A stretch of 64,000 bases of DNA from Tessaracoccus flavescens (GCF_001998865.1 NZ_CP019607.1:310001-374000), one strand, 5' to 3'. Shown: positions 41,907 through 51,296, counted from the first letter of the stretch. The notes: generated by a model not told the origin, from the sequence alone. Made by a program: numbers and translations.

Positions 41907-42793
41907 CTCGCGGCGGCCCGGTTGCGGCGCCCGACGAGGACGGCGTCGACAGCGAACGCCGCGATCGCCAGCCACACGAGGGCGAAGCCGGCCCACCGCG
42001 ACGCGGGCATCGGCTCATGGAAGACGAGCCAGCCGAGGAGGAACTGGCCGATCGGCGCGATGTACTGCAGCATCCCGAGCGTGACCATCGACACGTTGCG
42101 GGCCGCGTCGGCGAACAGCAGCAGCGGCACGGCGGTCACAATCCCGGTCGTGGCCATGAGCGCCCCGTAGCCCGAGAGCGGCTCCACGGTCGCGCCGCCG
42201 GTCGCCGCGAGGTAGCCGAGGAAGCCGATGGCGATCGGCGCCACCGCTCCCGTCTCGAAGGCGAGGCCAGGCAGCGGCGCCACGGAACGCCCCGCCAGCT
42301 TCTTGACGAGCGAGTAAGTGCCGAAGCTGAGCGCGAGCGCCAGCGCGATCCATGGCACCTGTCCGTAGCCGACGATCAGCACGATGACGGCGACCGCGCC
42401 GAACCCGAGGGCGACCCACTGGCCGGGGCGGAGCCGCTCCCGCAGCACGATCACGCCGAGCAGCGCGACGGCGAGCGGGTTGATGAAGTAGCCGAGCGCG
42501 GCGTCGAGGGTGCGCCCTGTCGAGACGCCGTAGACGTAGGTGGTCCAGTTGACTGCGATCAGCAGCCCGGCGGCGGCGAGGTAGGCAGCGACGCGTCTGT
42601 CGCGCCAGATGTCGCGGAGGTCGCCCAGCCTGCGCAGCGCGGTGAGCAGGATCAGGCAGAAGACGAGCGACCAGAGGGCCCGGTGGGCGACGACCTCGAA
42701 GGCGCCGGAGCGCGCGAAGAGCAGGAAGTAGAGCGGGAAGAGTCCCCACAGCAGGTAGGCGACCACGCCGCTGGCCAGTCCCGGTTGTCTCAC
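41888..42793 (-). CDS. RarD/EamA-family permease
   Basis: Drug/metabolite-type transporter of 301 residues with ten membrane segments arranged as two EamA repeats. It starts in RarD style (GVVAYLLWGLFPLYF, then VVAHRALWSLVF) and has NWTTYVYGVSTGRTLDAALGYFINPL and LGMLQYIAPIGQFLLGWLVFHEP. The substrate is unknown; RarD is a family name. The GTG start has TAGCCT 7 bases before it. The 3' end overlaps the kinase gene by 19 bases (convergent). Confidence 0.9.
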   Translation of the reverse strand: MRQPGLASGVVAYLLWGLFPLYFLLFARSGAFEVVAHRALWSLVFCLILLTALRRLGDLRDIWRDRRVAAYLAAAGLLIAVNWTTYVYGVSTGRTLDAALGYFINPLAVALLGVIVLRERLRPGQWVALGFGAVAVIVLIVGYGQVPWIALALALSFGTYSLVKKLAGRSVAPLPGLAFETGAVAPIAIGFLGYLAATGGATVEPLSGYGALMATTGIVTAVPLLLFADAARNVSMVTLGMLQYIAPIGQFLLGWLVFHEPMPASRWAGFALVWLAIAAFAVDAVLVGRRNRAAASQERLA

Positions 42794-42800
42794 GCGGGCG

Positions 42801-42806
42801 AGGCTA
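42801..42806 (-). promoter_or_regulatory. Leaderless -10 element of the RarD-like gene
   Basis: TAGCCT on the minus strand, 7 bases before GTG 42793. Confidence 0.42.
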
Positions 42807-42848
42807 CCCGCACCGTCGCATCGCGTCGCGCCGGGTCCGTGCAGGGAA

Positions 42849-42873
42849 GGGCGGGTCGCCCAACGGCCCGCCC
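42849..42873 (-). terminator. Hairpin after the alpha/beta hydrolase gene
   Basis: GGGCGGG (42849-42855) pairs with CCCGCCC (42867-42873), 17 bases past the hydrolase stop. Confidence 0.5.
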
Positions 42874-42889
42874 ACTCCCCTGTGCCAGG

Positions 42890-43726
42890 TCAGGCCTGGT
42901 CGACCCTCTCCATGAAATCGAGGATCGCTGCGTTCCATTGGGCGGCGTGCGAGTCGTTTGCGCCGTGGGGTGCGCCCTCGATCACCACCAGCTCCGCCCC
43001 GTCGACGTACTGCGGCATGCGCTCGCCCGATGCGGCCATCGGCACGTTCTGGTCGCCGTCTCCGTGGATGACGAGGGTGGGCACGTCGATCCGGCGGCAG
43101 TCATCGCGCAGGTCGGTTGCCCAGATGAGGATGGTCTCGACCGCGGCCCTGGCTCCCGACTGGCGGGCGAGGCGAAGCCCCTCGTCGCGCACGCCCTCGG
43201 ACACCTGAAGCCCGCCGTCGGGGGTGCTGTAGAAGGTCGTGATGAAGTCGGAGAGGAACCCGTCGCGGTCGTCGGCGCAGGCCTTCGACATCTTCTCGAA
43301 CTCCTCGTACGGCATGGCTGCGTCCGGGTTGTTTTCGGTGATGCAGAGCGCAGGGGCGATGGATCCGGAGAAGATCAGGCCTGCGACGCGCGGGTTGCGT
43401 CGGCCACCGATCCTCGCGGCCTCGCCGCCACCCATCGAGAAGCCGAGGACTACGGCTCCCTGCAGATCGAGCTGCTCGAGGAGGGTCTCGAGATCGTCGG
43501 TGAGGGTGTCGTAGTCGTAGCCCCCCTCCGGTTTCGACGAGGTCCCGAACCCGCGCCGGTCGTAGGTGACCACCCGGTATCCGGCGTCCTGGAGGACGGG
43601 GATGTTGCTGGCGAACGCGTCGCCGGAGAGGGGCCAGCCGTGAATCAGCACGATCGGTCGGCCATCACCCCCGGTGTCGGAATAGTTCAGCTTGACGTCA
43701 TCGGCCGTGGTCACAAACGGCATCAT
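42890..43726 (-). CDS. Alpha/beta hydrolase (non-heme chloroperoxidase-like)
   Basis: Cytoplasmic serine hydrolase of 278 residues. It has the oxyanion segment IHGWPLSGDAF, YDRRGFGTS, nucleophile Ser in GFSMGGGEA, Asp in IHGDGDQNVP and His in EGAPHGAND, the pattern of cofactor-free haloperoxidases and related esterases. The true substrate is unknown. Two start codons are adjacent (ATGATG) after GAGGAGG, and both lie in the 3' arm of the hairpin at 43721-43774. Confidence 0.88.
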   Translation of the reverse strand: MMPFVTTADDVKLNYSDTGGDGRPIVLIHGWPLSGDAFASNIPVLQDAGYRVVTYDRRGFGTSSKPEGGYDYDTLTDDLETLLEQLDLQGAVVLGFSMGGGEAARIGGRRNPRVAGLIFSGSIAPALCITENNPDAAMPYEEFEKMSKACADDRDGFLSDFITTFYSTPDGGLQVSEGVRDEGLRLARQSGARAAVETILIWATDLRDDCRRIDVPTLVIHGDGDQNVPMAASGERMPQYVDGAELVVIEGAPHGANDSHAAQWNAAILDFMERVDQA

Positions 43727-43774
43727 CGCCTCCTCGGGTAGGTCCGTTCAGCCTACGTCGGAGAGGCGATGATG
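43721..43774 (-). promoter_or_regulatory. Hairpin that ends the suf operon and covers the hydrolase start site
   Basis: CATCATCGCCTC (43721-43732) and GAGGCGATGATG (43763-43774) are perfect 12-base inverted repeats, with an inner GTAGG/CCTAC pair. In a minus-strand transcript coming from the suf operon the stem would pair the hydrolase ribosome-binding site and both ATG codons. It starts 11 bases after the sufT stop, so it can also act as the operon terminator. Confidence 0.6.
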
Positions 43775-43784
43775 TCGGGCGTTC

Positions 43785-44183
43785 CTAGAGGTTGTAGCCG
43801 ATGGCGCGCAGCTGCTCGCGGCCGTCCTCGGAGATCATCTCGAGCGTCCACGGCGGCAGCCAGACCCAGTTGATGGTCACGGAGTTGGCGAGACCGTCGA
43901 GCACGTACCTGGTGTCGTACTCGATCTTGTCCGTGAGCGGGCAGGTCGGCGAGGTGAGCGTCATGTCGAGCGTGACGTTGGCCTCGTCGTCGATCTGCGC
44001 GCCGTAGAGCAGGCCGAGGTCGACGACGTTGACCATCAGCTCGGGGTCGACGACGTCTTTCATGGCCTCGAGGATCTCGTCCTCGGTGGGGACGATCTTC
44101 GTCGGCCCCGTCTGGGTGCTGGTGTCGACGTCGGGGAGCTCGTCCTTGACGAGGTCGCTCGGACGCTGATCCGGGTTGTACAT
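43785..44183 (-). CDS. sufT: SufT-like MIP18/DUF59 protein
   Basis: Small iron-sulfur assembly factor of 132 residues. The DUF59 domain (about 33-128) has EDEILEAMKDVVDPELMVNVVDLGLLYG and the conserved Cys in LTSPTCPL. The N-terminal ~30 residues are a charged extension. Its start overlaps the sufU stop by one base (TGATG). Last gene of the suf operon; a role in maturing Fe-S target proteins is family knowledge. Confidence 0.9.
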   Translation of the reverse strand: MYNPDQRPSDLVKDELPDVDTSTQTGPTKIVPTEDEILEAMKDVVDPELMVNVVDLGLLYGAQIDDEANVTLDMTLTSPTCPLTDKIEYDTRYVLDGLANSVTINWVWLPPWTLEMISEDGREQLRAIGYNL

Positions 44184-44626
44184 CAGTTCTCCTTGGCGGT
44201 GGCTTGCAGGGTGGCGTCACGCAGGGCTGACCACCCGAGGAGGGCGCACTTGACGCGCGCCGGGAACTTGGAGACGCCCGCGAACGCGATGGCGTCCTCA
44301 AAGCGGTCCTCGTCCGGTTCGATCCTGCCCTGGGACTGCATCATCTCCAGGAACTCGTCGTGCAGTTCGAGCGCGTGCCCTGTGCTGCCTCCGATGAGCA
44401 GGTCGGTCATGACGGACGTGGAGGCCTGCGAGATGGAGCAGCCCTCACCCTCGTAGGAGATGTCCGTGATGGTGTCGCCGTCCACGTGCACGCGGAGCGT
44501 CAGCTCGTCGCCGCAGGACGGGTTCACGTGGTGCACCTCGGCGTCGTAGCCGTCGCGCAGTCCGCTGTGGTGCTTCTCGCGGTAGTGGTCGAGGATGATC
44601 GTCTGGTACAGCTCGTCGATGTTCAT
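44183..44626 (-). CDS. sufU: SufU zinc-dependent sulfurtransferase
   Basis: Accepts sulfur from the SufS persulfide in Gram-positive bacteria. The 147 residues have the zinc ligands C38-x-D40, C63 in EGEGCSISQAS and C127 in RVKCALLGW, plus the N-terminal YQTIILDHYREKHHSG. The ATG 44626 follows GAGGAGG. It is 10 bases downstream of sufS. Confidence 0.95.
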   Translation of the reverse strand: MNIDELYQTIILDHYREKHHSGLRDGYDAEVHHVNPSCGDELTLRVHVDGDTITDISYEGEGCSISQASTSVMTDLLIGGSTGHALELHDEFLEMMQSQGRIEPDEDRFEDAIAFAGVSKFPARVKCALLGWSALRDATLQATAKEN

Positions 44627-44636
44627 GCGGCCCTCC

Positions 44637-45875
44637 TCAGAAGCGCGGGGCGAAGTAGTCGCGGGTGAACACGAGCGCGTCGGCGAGCGCGTCGATCTCC
44701 CCCGTGGTGGTGTACAGGTAGCTGGAGGCGCGGGTCGAGCTCTGGGCGCCGAGGCGCTTGTGCAGTGGCCGTGCGCAGTGGTGGCCGCCGCGGATGGCGA
44801 CGCCGCGCGAGTCGAGCACCTGCATGACGTCGTGCGGATGGACGCCGGCGAGGTTGAAGGAGATGGCGCTTCCACGGTCGACGGCCTCGGTCGGGCCGAG
44901 GATCCGCAGCCCGTCGATGGAAGCCATCTTGTCGAGCGCGTAGGCGGTCAGCTCATGCTCGTGGGCCTCGACCGCTTCCATGCCAAGCCCGTTGAGGTAG
45001 TCGACGGCCGCGCCGAGGCCGACGGCCTGCGCGATCGGCGGGGTGCCAGCCTCGAAGCGGTGCGGCGGCGCGGCGTAGGTGGAGCGCTCCATCTCGACGA
45101 TCTCGATCATCTCGCCGCCTCCCAGGAAGGGAGGCAGCTCGGCGAGGAGGTCGTAGCGGCCCCAGAGGATGCCGATGCCCGTAGGGCCGACCATCTTGTG
45201 GCCGGTGAAGGCGACGAGGTCGGCCCCGAGCGCGGTGACATCGCTCGCCTGGTGCGGGACGGCCTGCGAGGCGTCGACGACCATCACGGCACCGACGGCA
45301 TGCGCCTTGGCCGCGATGTCGGCGATCGGGTTGCGGGTGCCGAGCACGTTGGAGACGCAGGTCAGCGAGACGACCTTCGTCCGCTCGTTGATCAGGGATT
45401 CGCGTTCGGCCTTCTCGAGGTCGAGCCGTCCGTCGTCCGTGATGTCGAACCAGCGCAGCGTCGCCCCCGTGCGCTCACAGACGAGCTGCCAGGGCACGAT
45501 GTTGGAGTGGTGCTCCATGACGGAGATGACGACCTCGTCGCCCGGGCCGAGCCGCGAGGCGAGGGTGTTGGCCGCCAGGTTCAGCGCCTCGGAGGCGTTC
45601 TTGGTGAACACGATCTCCTCGGGCCGGGCCGCCTTCACGAAGCCCGCGACCTTGCCGCGCGCCCCCTCGAACGCCTCGGTCGCCTCCGCGCCGAGCAGGT
45701 GCATGGCGCGGGCGACGTTGGCGTTGTGCTCGAGGTAGTGCCGCTCCATGGCCTCGACGACCTGGCGCGGCTTCTGCGAGGTGTTGGCCGAATCGAGGTA
45801 CGCGAGCGGGTACTGCCCCACCCTGCGCTGCAGGATCGGGAAGTCCTCCCGGACCTTCTCCACGTCGTATGCCAT
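44637..45875 (-). CDS. sufS: Cysteine desulfurase SufS
   Basis: PLP enzyme that takes sulfur from cysteine for cluster assembly. The 412-residue product has YLDSANTSQKP, MEHHSNIVPWQ, the PLP Lys K227 in FTGHKMVGPTG and the persulfide Cys C367 in RGGHHCARPL. ATG 45875 is chosen from the GGAAGGTGAC before it; the frame is open 14 codons further. A 78-base gap separates it from sufC. Confidence 0.96.
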   Translation of the reverse strand: MAYDVEKVREDFPILQRRVGQYPLAYLDSANTSQKPRQVVEAMERHYLEHNANVARAMHLLGAEATEAFEGARGKVAGFVKAARPEEIVFTKNASEALNLAANTLASRLGPGDEVVISVMEHHSNIVPWQLVCERTGATLRWFDITDDGRLDLEKAERESLINERTKVVSLTCVSNVLGTRNPIADIAAKAHAVGAVMVVDASQAVPHQASDVTALGADLVAFTGHKMVGPTGIGILWGRYDLLAELPPFLGGGEMIEIVEMERSTYAAPPHRFEAGTPPIAQAVGLGAAVDYLNGLGMEAVEAHEHELTAYALDKMASIDGLRILGPTEAVDRGSAISFNLAGVHPHDVMQVLDSRGVAIRGGHHCARPLHKRLGAQSSTRASSYLYTTTGEIDALADALVFTRDYFAPRF

Positions 45876-45953
45876 GTCACCTTCCGTTACTGGCTCTGGG
45901 CCGTAGCCCGACTTCATTATCCCCCGTCACCCGCCGCAGGGACCGGACAAGCC

Positions 45954-46718
45954 TCAGGCGTTCGCCGCCGCCTTGACGTACTCCTCGTAACCGTTAGCTT
46001 CGAGCTTGTCTGCCAGCTCCTTGCCACCCTCGTCGACGATGCGGCCGTCGACGAAGACGTGCACGAAGGTCGGCTCGATGTAGCGAAGGATGCGGGTGTA
46101 GTGGGTGATCAGCAGCACGGCGCGGTCGCCCTGCTCCGAGTAGCGGTTGACGCCCTCGGAGACGACGCGGAGGGCGTCGATGTCGAGGCCGGAGTCGGTC
46201 TCGTCGAGGATCGCGGCCTTGGGGTTGAGCAGTTCGAGCTGGGCGATCTCGTGGCGCTTCTTCTCACCGCCGGAGAAGCCCTCGTTGACGGAGCGGGCCG
46301 CGAACGACTTGTCGAGCTGGAGCTGGTTGAGGGCGGACTCGACGTCCTTGACCCAGGTGCGGACCTTCGGTGCCTCGCCGTCGATGGCGGTCTTGGCGGT
46401 GCGCAGGAAGTTGGCGACGGAGACGCCCGGCACCTCGACCGGGTACTGCATGGCCAGGAAGAGGCCCGCGCGGGCGCGCTCGTCGACGGTCATGTCGGTG
46501 AGCTCGACGCCGTCGAGGGTGACCGAGCCCGAGGTGATCTCGTACTTGGGGTGGCCCGCGATGGCGTAGGCGAGGGTCGACTTGCCGGAGCCGTTGGGGC
46601 CCATGATGGCGTGGATCTCACCGGGGTTGATGGTCAGGTTGACGCCCTTGAGGATGGGCTTGTTGCCGTCTTCGGTGTGGACGTCGACGTGCAGGTCGGA
46701 GATGACGAGCGTTGACAT
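45954..46718 (-). CDS. sufC: Fe-S assembly ATPase SufC
   Basis: ABC-type ATPase of the SufBCD scaffold. The 254 residues hold Walker A GPNGSGKST, ELTDMTVDERARAGLF, signature FSGGEKKRHE, Walker B AAILDETDSGLDIDAL and the H-loop LITHYTRIL. It sits between the Rieske ferredoxin gene and sufS. Confidence 0.96.
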   Translation of the reverse strand: MSTLVISDLHVDVHTEDGNKPILKGVNLTINPGEIHAIMGPNGSGKSTLAYAIAGHPKYEITSGSVTLDGVELTDMTVDERARAGLFLAMQYPVEVPGVSVANFLRTAKTAIDGEAPKVRTWVKDVESALNQLQLDKSFAARSVNEGFSGGEKKRHEIAQLELLNPKAAILDETDSGLDIDALRVVSEGVNRYSEQGDRAVLLITHYTRILRYIEPTFVHVFVDGRIVDEGGKELADKLEANGYEEYVKAAANA

Positions 46719-46730
46719 GGGTTGTTACTC

Positions 46731-47093
46731 CTAGTTGTCTTCAAAAATGAGGGGGTTGTCGGGATCGATCAGGATGTCGTCTCCCTCGATCCGGACGGGG
46801 AACACGCGCACCGGCTGGGTGGCGGGCAGGTTCATGGCCCGTCCGGTGCGCAGGTCGAAGGTCGACCCGTGCAGGTAGCACTCGATGGCGCAGTCGATGA
46901 CGTCGCCTTCGCTGAGCGGAACCTTCGCGTGGCTGCACTCGTTCTCGATGGCGTACAGCTCGCCCTGGTGTCGCACGATCGCGACCTCAAGTTCGCCGTC
47001 GTCCTGCCTGCCTGAGCCGGTCTCTGGGACCTCGCAGGCGAGGGGGACGTCATCGGTGAGCTCATCGAGCGTTGCGATGGCGACGAAGCTCAC
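46731..47093 (-). CDS. Rieske-type [2Fe-2S] ferredoxin in the suf operon
   Basis: Soluble Rieske protein of 120 residues, with cluster ligands C53-x-H55 and C72-x2-H75 (ECSHAKVPL; CYLHGSTFD). It resembles NirD/ring-hydroxylase ferredoxins, but the suf context suggests electron supply to cluster assembly. The GTG start overlaps the sufD stop in a GTGA. This gene is regularly found here in actinobacterial suf operons. Confidence 0.93.
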   Translation of the reverse strand: MSFVAIATLDELTDDVPLACEVPETGSGRQDDGELEVAIVRHQGELYAIENECSHAKVPLSEGDVIDCAIECYLHGSTFDLRTGRAMNLPATQPVRVFPVRIEGDDILIDPDNPLIFEDN

Positions 47094-48277
47094 GCCTCGT
47101 CCCCCGAGTTCGTGGAGCCGTGGACGAGTTCGAGTTCGCGCTCGACCTGCTCGTAGAGCTTCTTCTCGATCTGCGGGACGCCGATGCGACGGATGATGTC
47201 GTTGAAGAAGCCGTGCACGATCAGGCGACGCGACTCCTCCTCGGTGATGCCGCGGCTCATCAGGTAGAAGAGCTGGTTGTCATCGAAGCGGCCGGTGCTG
47301 GAGGCGTGGCCCGCTCCCGCGATGTCGCCGGTCTCGATCTCGAGGTTGGGCACGGAGTCGGCCTGGCAGCCTTCGGTGAGCACGAGGTTCTTGTTGGACT
47401 CGTAGGTCTCGATGCCGAGGGCGACCTTGCGGATCAGGACGTCGCCGATCCACACGGAGTGCGCGCCCTTGCCCTGCAGCGCGCCGCGGTAGTCCACGTT
47501 GGACTTGGTGTTGGGCGCGTTGTGGTCGACGAACATCCGGTGCTCGACGTCCTGGCCCGCATCGGCGAAGTAGAGGCCGAACTGCTCGAGCTCGCCTCCG
47601 GGGCCTGCGTAGCGGGCACGCTCGGCGATGCGCAGCGCGCGGCCGCCCATGGTGGCGTGGACGGTGCGGACGCGGGCGTCGCGGCCGACCTCGAGCGAGA
47701 TCTGGCCTGCGTGGACGGTGTCTCCCGCCCAGTCGTTGACGTAGACGAGGTTGATCTCGGCGCCGTCCGCGACGCGGAAGTCGTACTTGCATGCGTACTG
47801 GGCGGAGCCCTCGAAGCGCAGCACGAGGGTGGCCTTGCTGTGGGGGCCGAACTCGGCGACGAAGCTCTCGGCCGCGTGGCCTCCCTTGCCGTTGCCGATG
47901 AAGACGATGGGCTCGTCGATCACGGCCTCGGCGGGCACCCTCAGGTACTGGGTGGCTGCGCTGCGGGCCGCCGCGATCGCGGAGATGCGGTCGACGGGCG
48001 GCTCGATGGCCAGCTCGCGGCCCTGTTCGGTGGAGAGGGTCTTCCACTCGACACCCTCGGGCACGTCTCCGCTCCAGTCGAGGCCCTCGGCGATCTCGCC
48101 CTCCTTCAGGAGGGGCTTGAGAACCTTGATCGGCGAGAAGCGCCAGATCTCCTCGCGGCCGCTTGGCATCGGGTGCTTCTCGATGTCGTAGCTCGGCTCC
48201 GGGTGCAGGTGCGACTCGATGGTCTCGATCGCACCGGCGACGTTCGGCACGGTTGCAGTAGTCAAATCAGCATTCAC
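47090..48277 (-). CDS. sufD: Fe-S assembly protein SufD
   Basis: Scaffold subunit of SufBCD, 395 residues, mostly a right-handed beta helix. Family segments include EIWRFSPIKVLKPLL, VDHNAPNTKSNVDYRGALQGKGAHSVW and the C-terminal [28 protein letters not shown] helices. It lies between sufB (32-base gap) and the ferredoxin gene. Confidence 0.94.
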   Translation of the reverse strand: MNADLTTATVPNVAGAIETIESHLHPEPSYDIEKHPMPSGREEIWRFSPIKVLKPLLKEGEIAEGLDWSGDVPEGVEWKTLSTEQGRELAIEPPVDRISAIAAARSAATQYLRVPAEAVIDEPIVFIGNGKGGHAAESFVAEFGPHSKATLVLRFEGSAQYACKYDFRVADGAEINLVYVNDWAGDTVHAGQISLEVGRDARVRTVHATMGGRALRIAERARYAGPGGELEQFGLYFADAGQDVEHRMFVDHNAPNTKSNVDYRGALQGKGAHSVWIGDVLIRKVALGIETYESNKNLVLTEGCQADSVPNLEIETGDIAGAGHASSTGRFDDNQLFYLMSRGITEEESRRLIVHGFFNDIIRRIGVPQIEKKLYEQVERELELVHGSTNSGDEA

Positions 48278-48309
48278 TTTCTTGAAAGCTCGGTCGACGG
48301 GGGCCGGCG

Positions 48310-49767
48310 TCAGCCGACCGCGCCTTCCATCTGGAGCTCGATCAGGCGGTTCAGCTCGAGGGCGTACTCCATGGGCAGCTCGCGGGCGATGGGCTCGATG
48401 AAGCCGCGCACGATCATCGCCATCGCCTCGTCCTCCTCCATGCCGCGCGACATGAGATAGAACAGCTGGTCCTCGGAGACCTTCGAAACGGTCGCCTCGT
48501 GGGCCATCGAGACGTCCTCTTCGCGGACGTCGACGTAGGGGTAGGTGTCCGAACGCGACACGTTGTCGACGAGGAGGGCGTCACACTTCACCGAGGAGGC
48601 GGAGTGGTGGGCACCCGGGTCGACCTGGACGAGGCCGCGGTAGGAGGCGCGTCCGCCGGAGCGGGCCACCGACTTGGAGATGATGGAACTGGACGTGTTT
48701 GGCGCGCAGTGGACCATCTTGGAGCCGGTGTCCTGGTGCTGGCCCTCGCCCGCGAAGGCGATGGAGAGGGTCTCGCCGCGGGCGTGGTCGCCCATCAGGT
48801 AGACGGCCGGGTACTTCATGGTGACCTTGGAGCCGATGTTGCCGTCGACCCACTCCATCACGCCGCCCTCTTCGCAGGTGGTGCGCTTGGTGACCAGGTT
48901 GTAGACGTTGTTGGACCAGTTCTGGATGGTCGTGTAGCGGACGCGGGCGTTCTTCTTCACGACGATCTCGACGACGGCCGAGTGCAGCGAGTCCGACTTG
49001 TAGATCGGGGCGGTGCAGCCCTCGACGTAGTGCACGTAGGAGCCCTCGTCGGCGATGATGAGCGTGCGCTCGAACTGGCCCATGTTCTCCGTGTTGATGC
49101 GGAAGTAGGCCTGCAGCGGGATCGAGACGTGGACGCCCTTGGGGACGTAGATGAACGATCCGCCCGACCACACGGCCGTGTTGAGCGAGGCGAACTTGTT
49201 GTCGCCGACCGGGATCACCGTGCCGAAGTACTCCTGGAAGAGCTCGGGGTGCTCCTTCAGCGCGGTGTCGGTGTCGAGGAAGATGACGCCCTGACGCTCG
49301 AGCTCCTCGTTGATCTTGTGGTAGACGACCTCCGACTCGTACTGGGCGGCGACGCCTGCGACGAGGCGGGCCTTCTCAGCCTCGGGGATGCCGAGCCGGT
49401 CGTAGGTGTTCTTGATGTCTTCTGGCAGGTCTTCCCAGGTCTGTGCCTGGCGCTCGGTGGAGCGGACGAAGTACTTGATGTTGTCGAAGTCGATGTCCGA
49501 CAGGTCGGCACCCCACTTCGGCATGGGCTTCTTGTCGAAGAGTCGCAGCGCCTTGAGGCGCAGGTCGAGCATCCACTGAGGCTCGTTCTTCATCTTGGAG
49601 ATGTTGGCGACGACGTCCTCGTTGAGGCCACGCACGGCGGTCTCGCCTGCGCTGTCCTTGTCGTGCCAACCCCACTTGTAGCTGGAGAGGGCCTCGATGT
49701 GTTCGTCCTGCGTGGCGCCCAATCCGGGAGCCTGCGGTGCGGTCTGCGTCATAGCCGTATCCGTCAC
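48310..49767 (-). CDS. sufB: Fe-S assembly protein SufB
   Basis: Core scaffold subunit on which clusters are built; 485 residues from GTG 49767 or 480 from ATG 49752. It shows [51 protein letters not shown], the Cys/Glu core region and the end [20 protein letters not shown]. The GTG start is preferred because it overlaps the sufR stop in a GTGA, although neither start has a strong ribosome-binding sequence. Confidence 0.95.
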   Translation of the reverse strand: MTDTAMTQTAPQAPGLGATQDEHIEALSSYKWGWHDKDSAGETAVRGLNEDVVANISKMKNEPQWMLDLRLKALRLFDKKPMPKWGADLSDIDFDNIKYFVRSTERQAQTWEDLPEDIKNTYDRLGIPEAEKARLVAGVAAQYESEVVYHKINEELERQGVIFLDTDTALKEHPELFQEYFGTVIPVGDNKFASLNTAVWSGGSFIYVPKGVHVSIPLQAYFRINTENMGQFERTLIIADEGSYVHYVEGCTAPIYKSDSLHSAVVEIVVKKNARVRYTTIQNWSNNVYNLVTKRTTCEEGGVMEWVDGNIGSKVTMKYPAVYLMGDHARGETLSIAFAGEGQHQDTGSKMVHCAPNTSSSIISKSVARSGGRASYRGLVQVDPGAHHSASSVKCDALLVDNVSRSDTYPYVDVREEDVSMAHEATVSKVSEDQLFYLMSRGMEEDEAMAMIVRGFIEPIARELPMEYALELNRLIELQMEGAVG

Positions 49768-50444
49768 TTTCTTTTCGGGATGTTGGGAGTGGGAAGAGGT
49801 GTGGGGACATGCGTGGTGCACACGCCGTCGCCGTGGGCGATGGTGGCGAGCCGCTGAACGTGGCTGCCGAGCAGTCGGGAGAACAGCTGGGTCTCGACCT
49901 CGCAGAGGATCGGGAACGCGTCTGCCACGTTGGCGACCGGGCAGTGGTGCTGCAGAAGCTGGTTGCCGGAGTGGACGGGCCTGACCGACGGGGCGTACCC
50001 GTCGATCTCGAGGGCCTCGACGAGCGCCTCGATGGCCGGCTGCTCCGGCCTTGCCTCGCGGGCGGCGAGGAAGCGTTCCTCGACGCACGCGAACTGGTCG
50101 ACGCAGAGCTGGCGGACGGCGTCGGGGCCGACCTCCTGCGACAGGCGGCGCAGCGCCGCGATGGCGAGCGCGTCGTAGGACTGCTTGAACTCGGCGCGGC
50201 CGACGTCGGTCAGCACGAACACCTTCGAGGGGCGTCCGCGCCCGCGAGCGCCGTACACGCGCTCCTCGCGCGAGGTGAGCACGCCTTCGTCGAGCAGCCC
50301 GGTCAGGTGCCTCCGCACGGCCGCCGGGGTGAGCTGGAGCCGCTCGGCGAGCTGGCGCGCCGTCTGGGGTCCGTCGTGCAGGATCAGGTCGACGACCCGG
50401 CGCCTGGTGGGGACATCCGTCTCGGCCTCCATCGGGGCTGTCAT
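49764..50444 (-). CDS. sufR: SufR-type iron-sulfur transcriptional repressor
   Basis: DeoR/ArsR-like winged-helix regulator with a cluster-binding C-terminus, 226 residues. [30 protein letters not shown]. The likely cluster Cys lie in [22 protein letters not shown] with another in GDGVCTTH, as in SufR proteins. The first gene of the suf operon, it would repress the operon when the cluster is loaded. ATG 50444 follows GGGAGGTGAAC. Confidence 0.92.
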   Translation of the reverse strand: MTAPMEAETDVPTRRRVVDLILHDGPQTARQLAERLQLTPAAVRRHLTGLLDEGVLTSREERVYGARGRGRPSKVFVLTDVGRAEFKQSYDALAIAALRRLSQEVGPDAVRQLCVDQFACVEERFLAAREARPEQPAIEALVEALEIDGYAPSVRPVHSGNQLLQHHCPVANVADAFPILCEVETQLFSRLLGSHVQRLATIAHGDGVCTTHVPTPLPTPNIPKRK

Positions 50445-50529
50445 GTTCACCTCCCACAGCTGGCGTGGCGATGGCCACAACCGTCAATTAGCTTACGCCA
50501 GTCTTGCCAATTCTCGTTCAGCTTTCAAG

Positions 50530-50548
50530 CAAGGGTTGCCTTACCCCG
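50530..50548. promoter_or_regulatory. Possible DtxR/IdeR-like iron box in the sufR upstream region
   Basis: CAAGGGTTGCCTTACCCC matches the palindromic iron-box consensus at 11 of 19 positions, including AGG, GCCT and ACC. It lies 86 bases before sufR and just upstream of the divergent ABC gene. The match is moderate; SufR autoregulation could use another site in the same gap. Confidence 0.28.
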
Positions 50549-50582
50549 GCGGCCAGGTTCCGACGCGTTGCCGTAGGTCCAC

Positions 50583-50588
50583 TAGGCT
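50583..50588 (+). promoter_or_regulatory. Leaderless -10 element of the ABC-2 transporter operon
   Basis: TAGGCT, 6 bases before GTG 50595. Confidence 0.5.
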
Positions 50589-50594
50589 TGCGGG

Positions 50595-51296
50595 GTGCCT
50601 GCCCTGGACGCGCGAGACGTGAGAGTCAGCTTCGGTGATGTGAATGCCCTTGACGGGCTGTCGCTCACGGCAGACGAGGGTAGCGTCACGGCCCTGCTCG
50701 GCCCCAACGGCGCGGGGAAGACCACGTTCATCCGGTGCTGCACCGGGCTGGCCCGGCCGGACTCGGGATCGCTGTCGATCCTAGGCCTCTCCCCCGGTTC
50801 GCCCGACGTGCTCCCCATGATCGGGCTGATGCCGCAGTCGACCGGCGCCTGGTCAGGCGTGCGGGCCGGCGAACTGCTGCGCTACCTCGCCTCTCTCTAT
50901 GCCGATCCGCAACCCGTGCACGAACTGATTCATCTGCTCGGGATCGCCCAGTTCGAGAAGACCCCGTACCGGCGCCTCTCTGGTGGCCAGCAACAGGCGG
51001 TCAACTTCGCCGGAGCGCTCGTCGGGCGCCCTGCGCTCGTCTTCCTCGACGAGCCGACGGCGGGACTCGATCCTCGGGCCAGGCGGCTGTCCTGGGACAT
51101 TGTGCGACAGTTGCGCGACGCGGGAGTTGCCGTGCTGCTGACCACCCATGACATGGCCGAGGCCGCGGCGCTCGCCGACCGCGTCCACATCGTCGACCGC
51201 GGCAAGGTGATGGTCTCGGGGACCGCTGCGGAGCTGACGGTCGACGGTTCGCTGGAGGATGCCTACCTGCGCCACACCTCAGGAGAGAGTCGATGA
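50595..51296 (+). CDS. ABC-2 type transporter ATP-binding protein
   Basis: ATPase subunit of an exporter, 233 residues: Walker A GPNGAGKTT, Q-loop GLMPQSTGAW, signature LSGGQQQAV, Walker B LVFLDEPTAGLDP and TTHDMAEA. Its stop overlaps the permease start in an ATGA. The pair is upstream of heme A synthase, an arrangement common in actinobacteria. The substrate is unknown. Confidence 0.9.
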   Translation: MPALDARDVRVSFGDVNALDGLSLTADEGSVTALLGPNGAGKTTFIRCCTGLARPDSGSLSILGLSPGSPDVLPMIGLMPQSTGAWSGVRAGELLRYLASLYADPQPVHELIHLLGIAQFEKTPYRRLSGGQQQAVNFAGALVGRPALVFLDEPTAGLDPRARRLSWDIVRQLRDAGVAVLLTTHDMAEAAALADRVHIVDRGKVMVSGTAAELTVDGSLEDAYLRHTSGESR

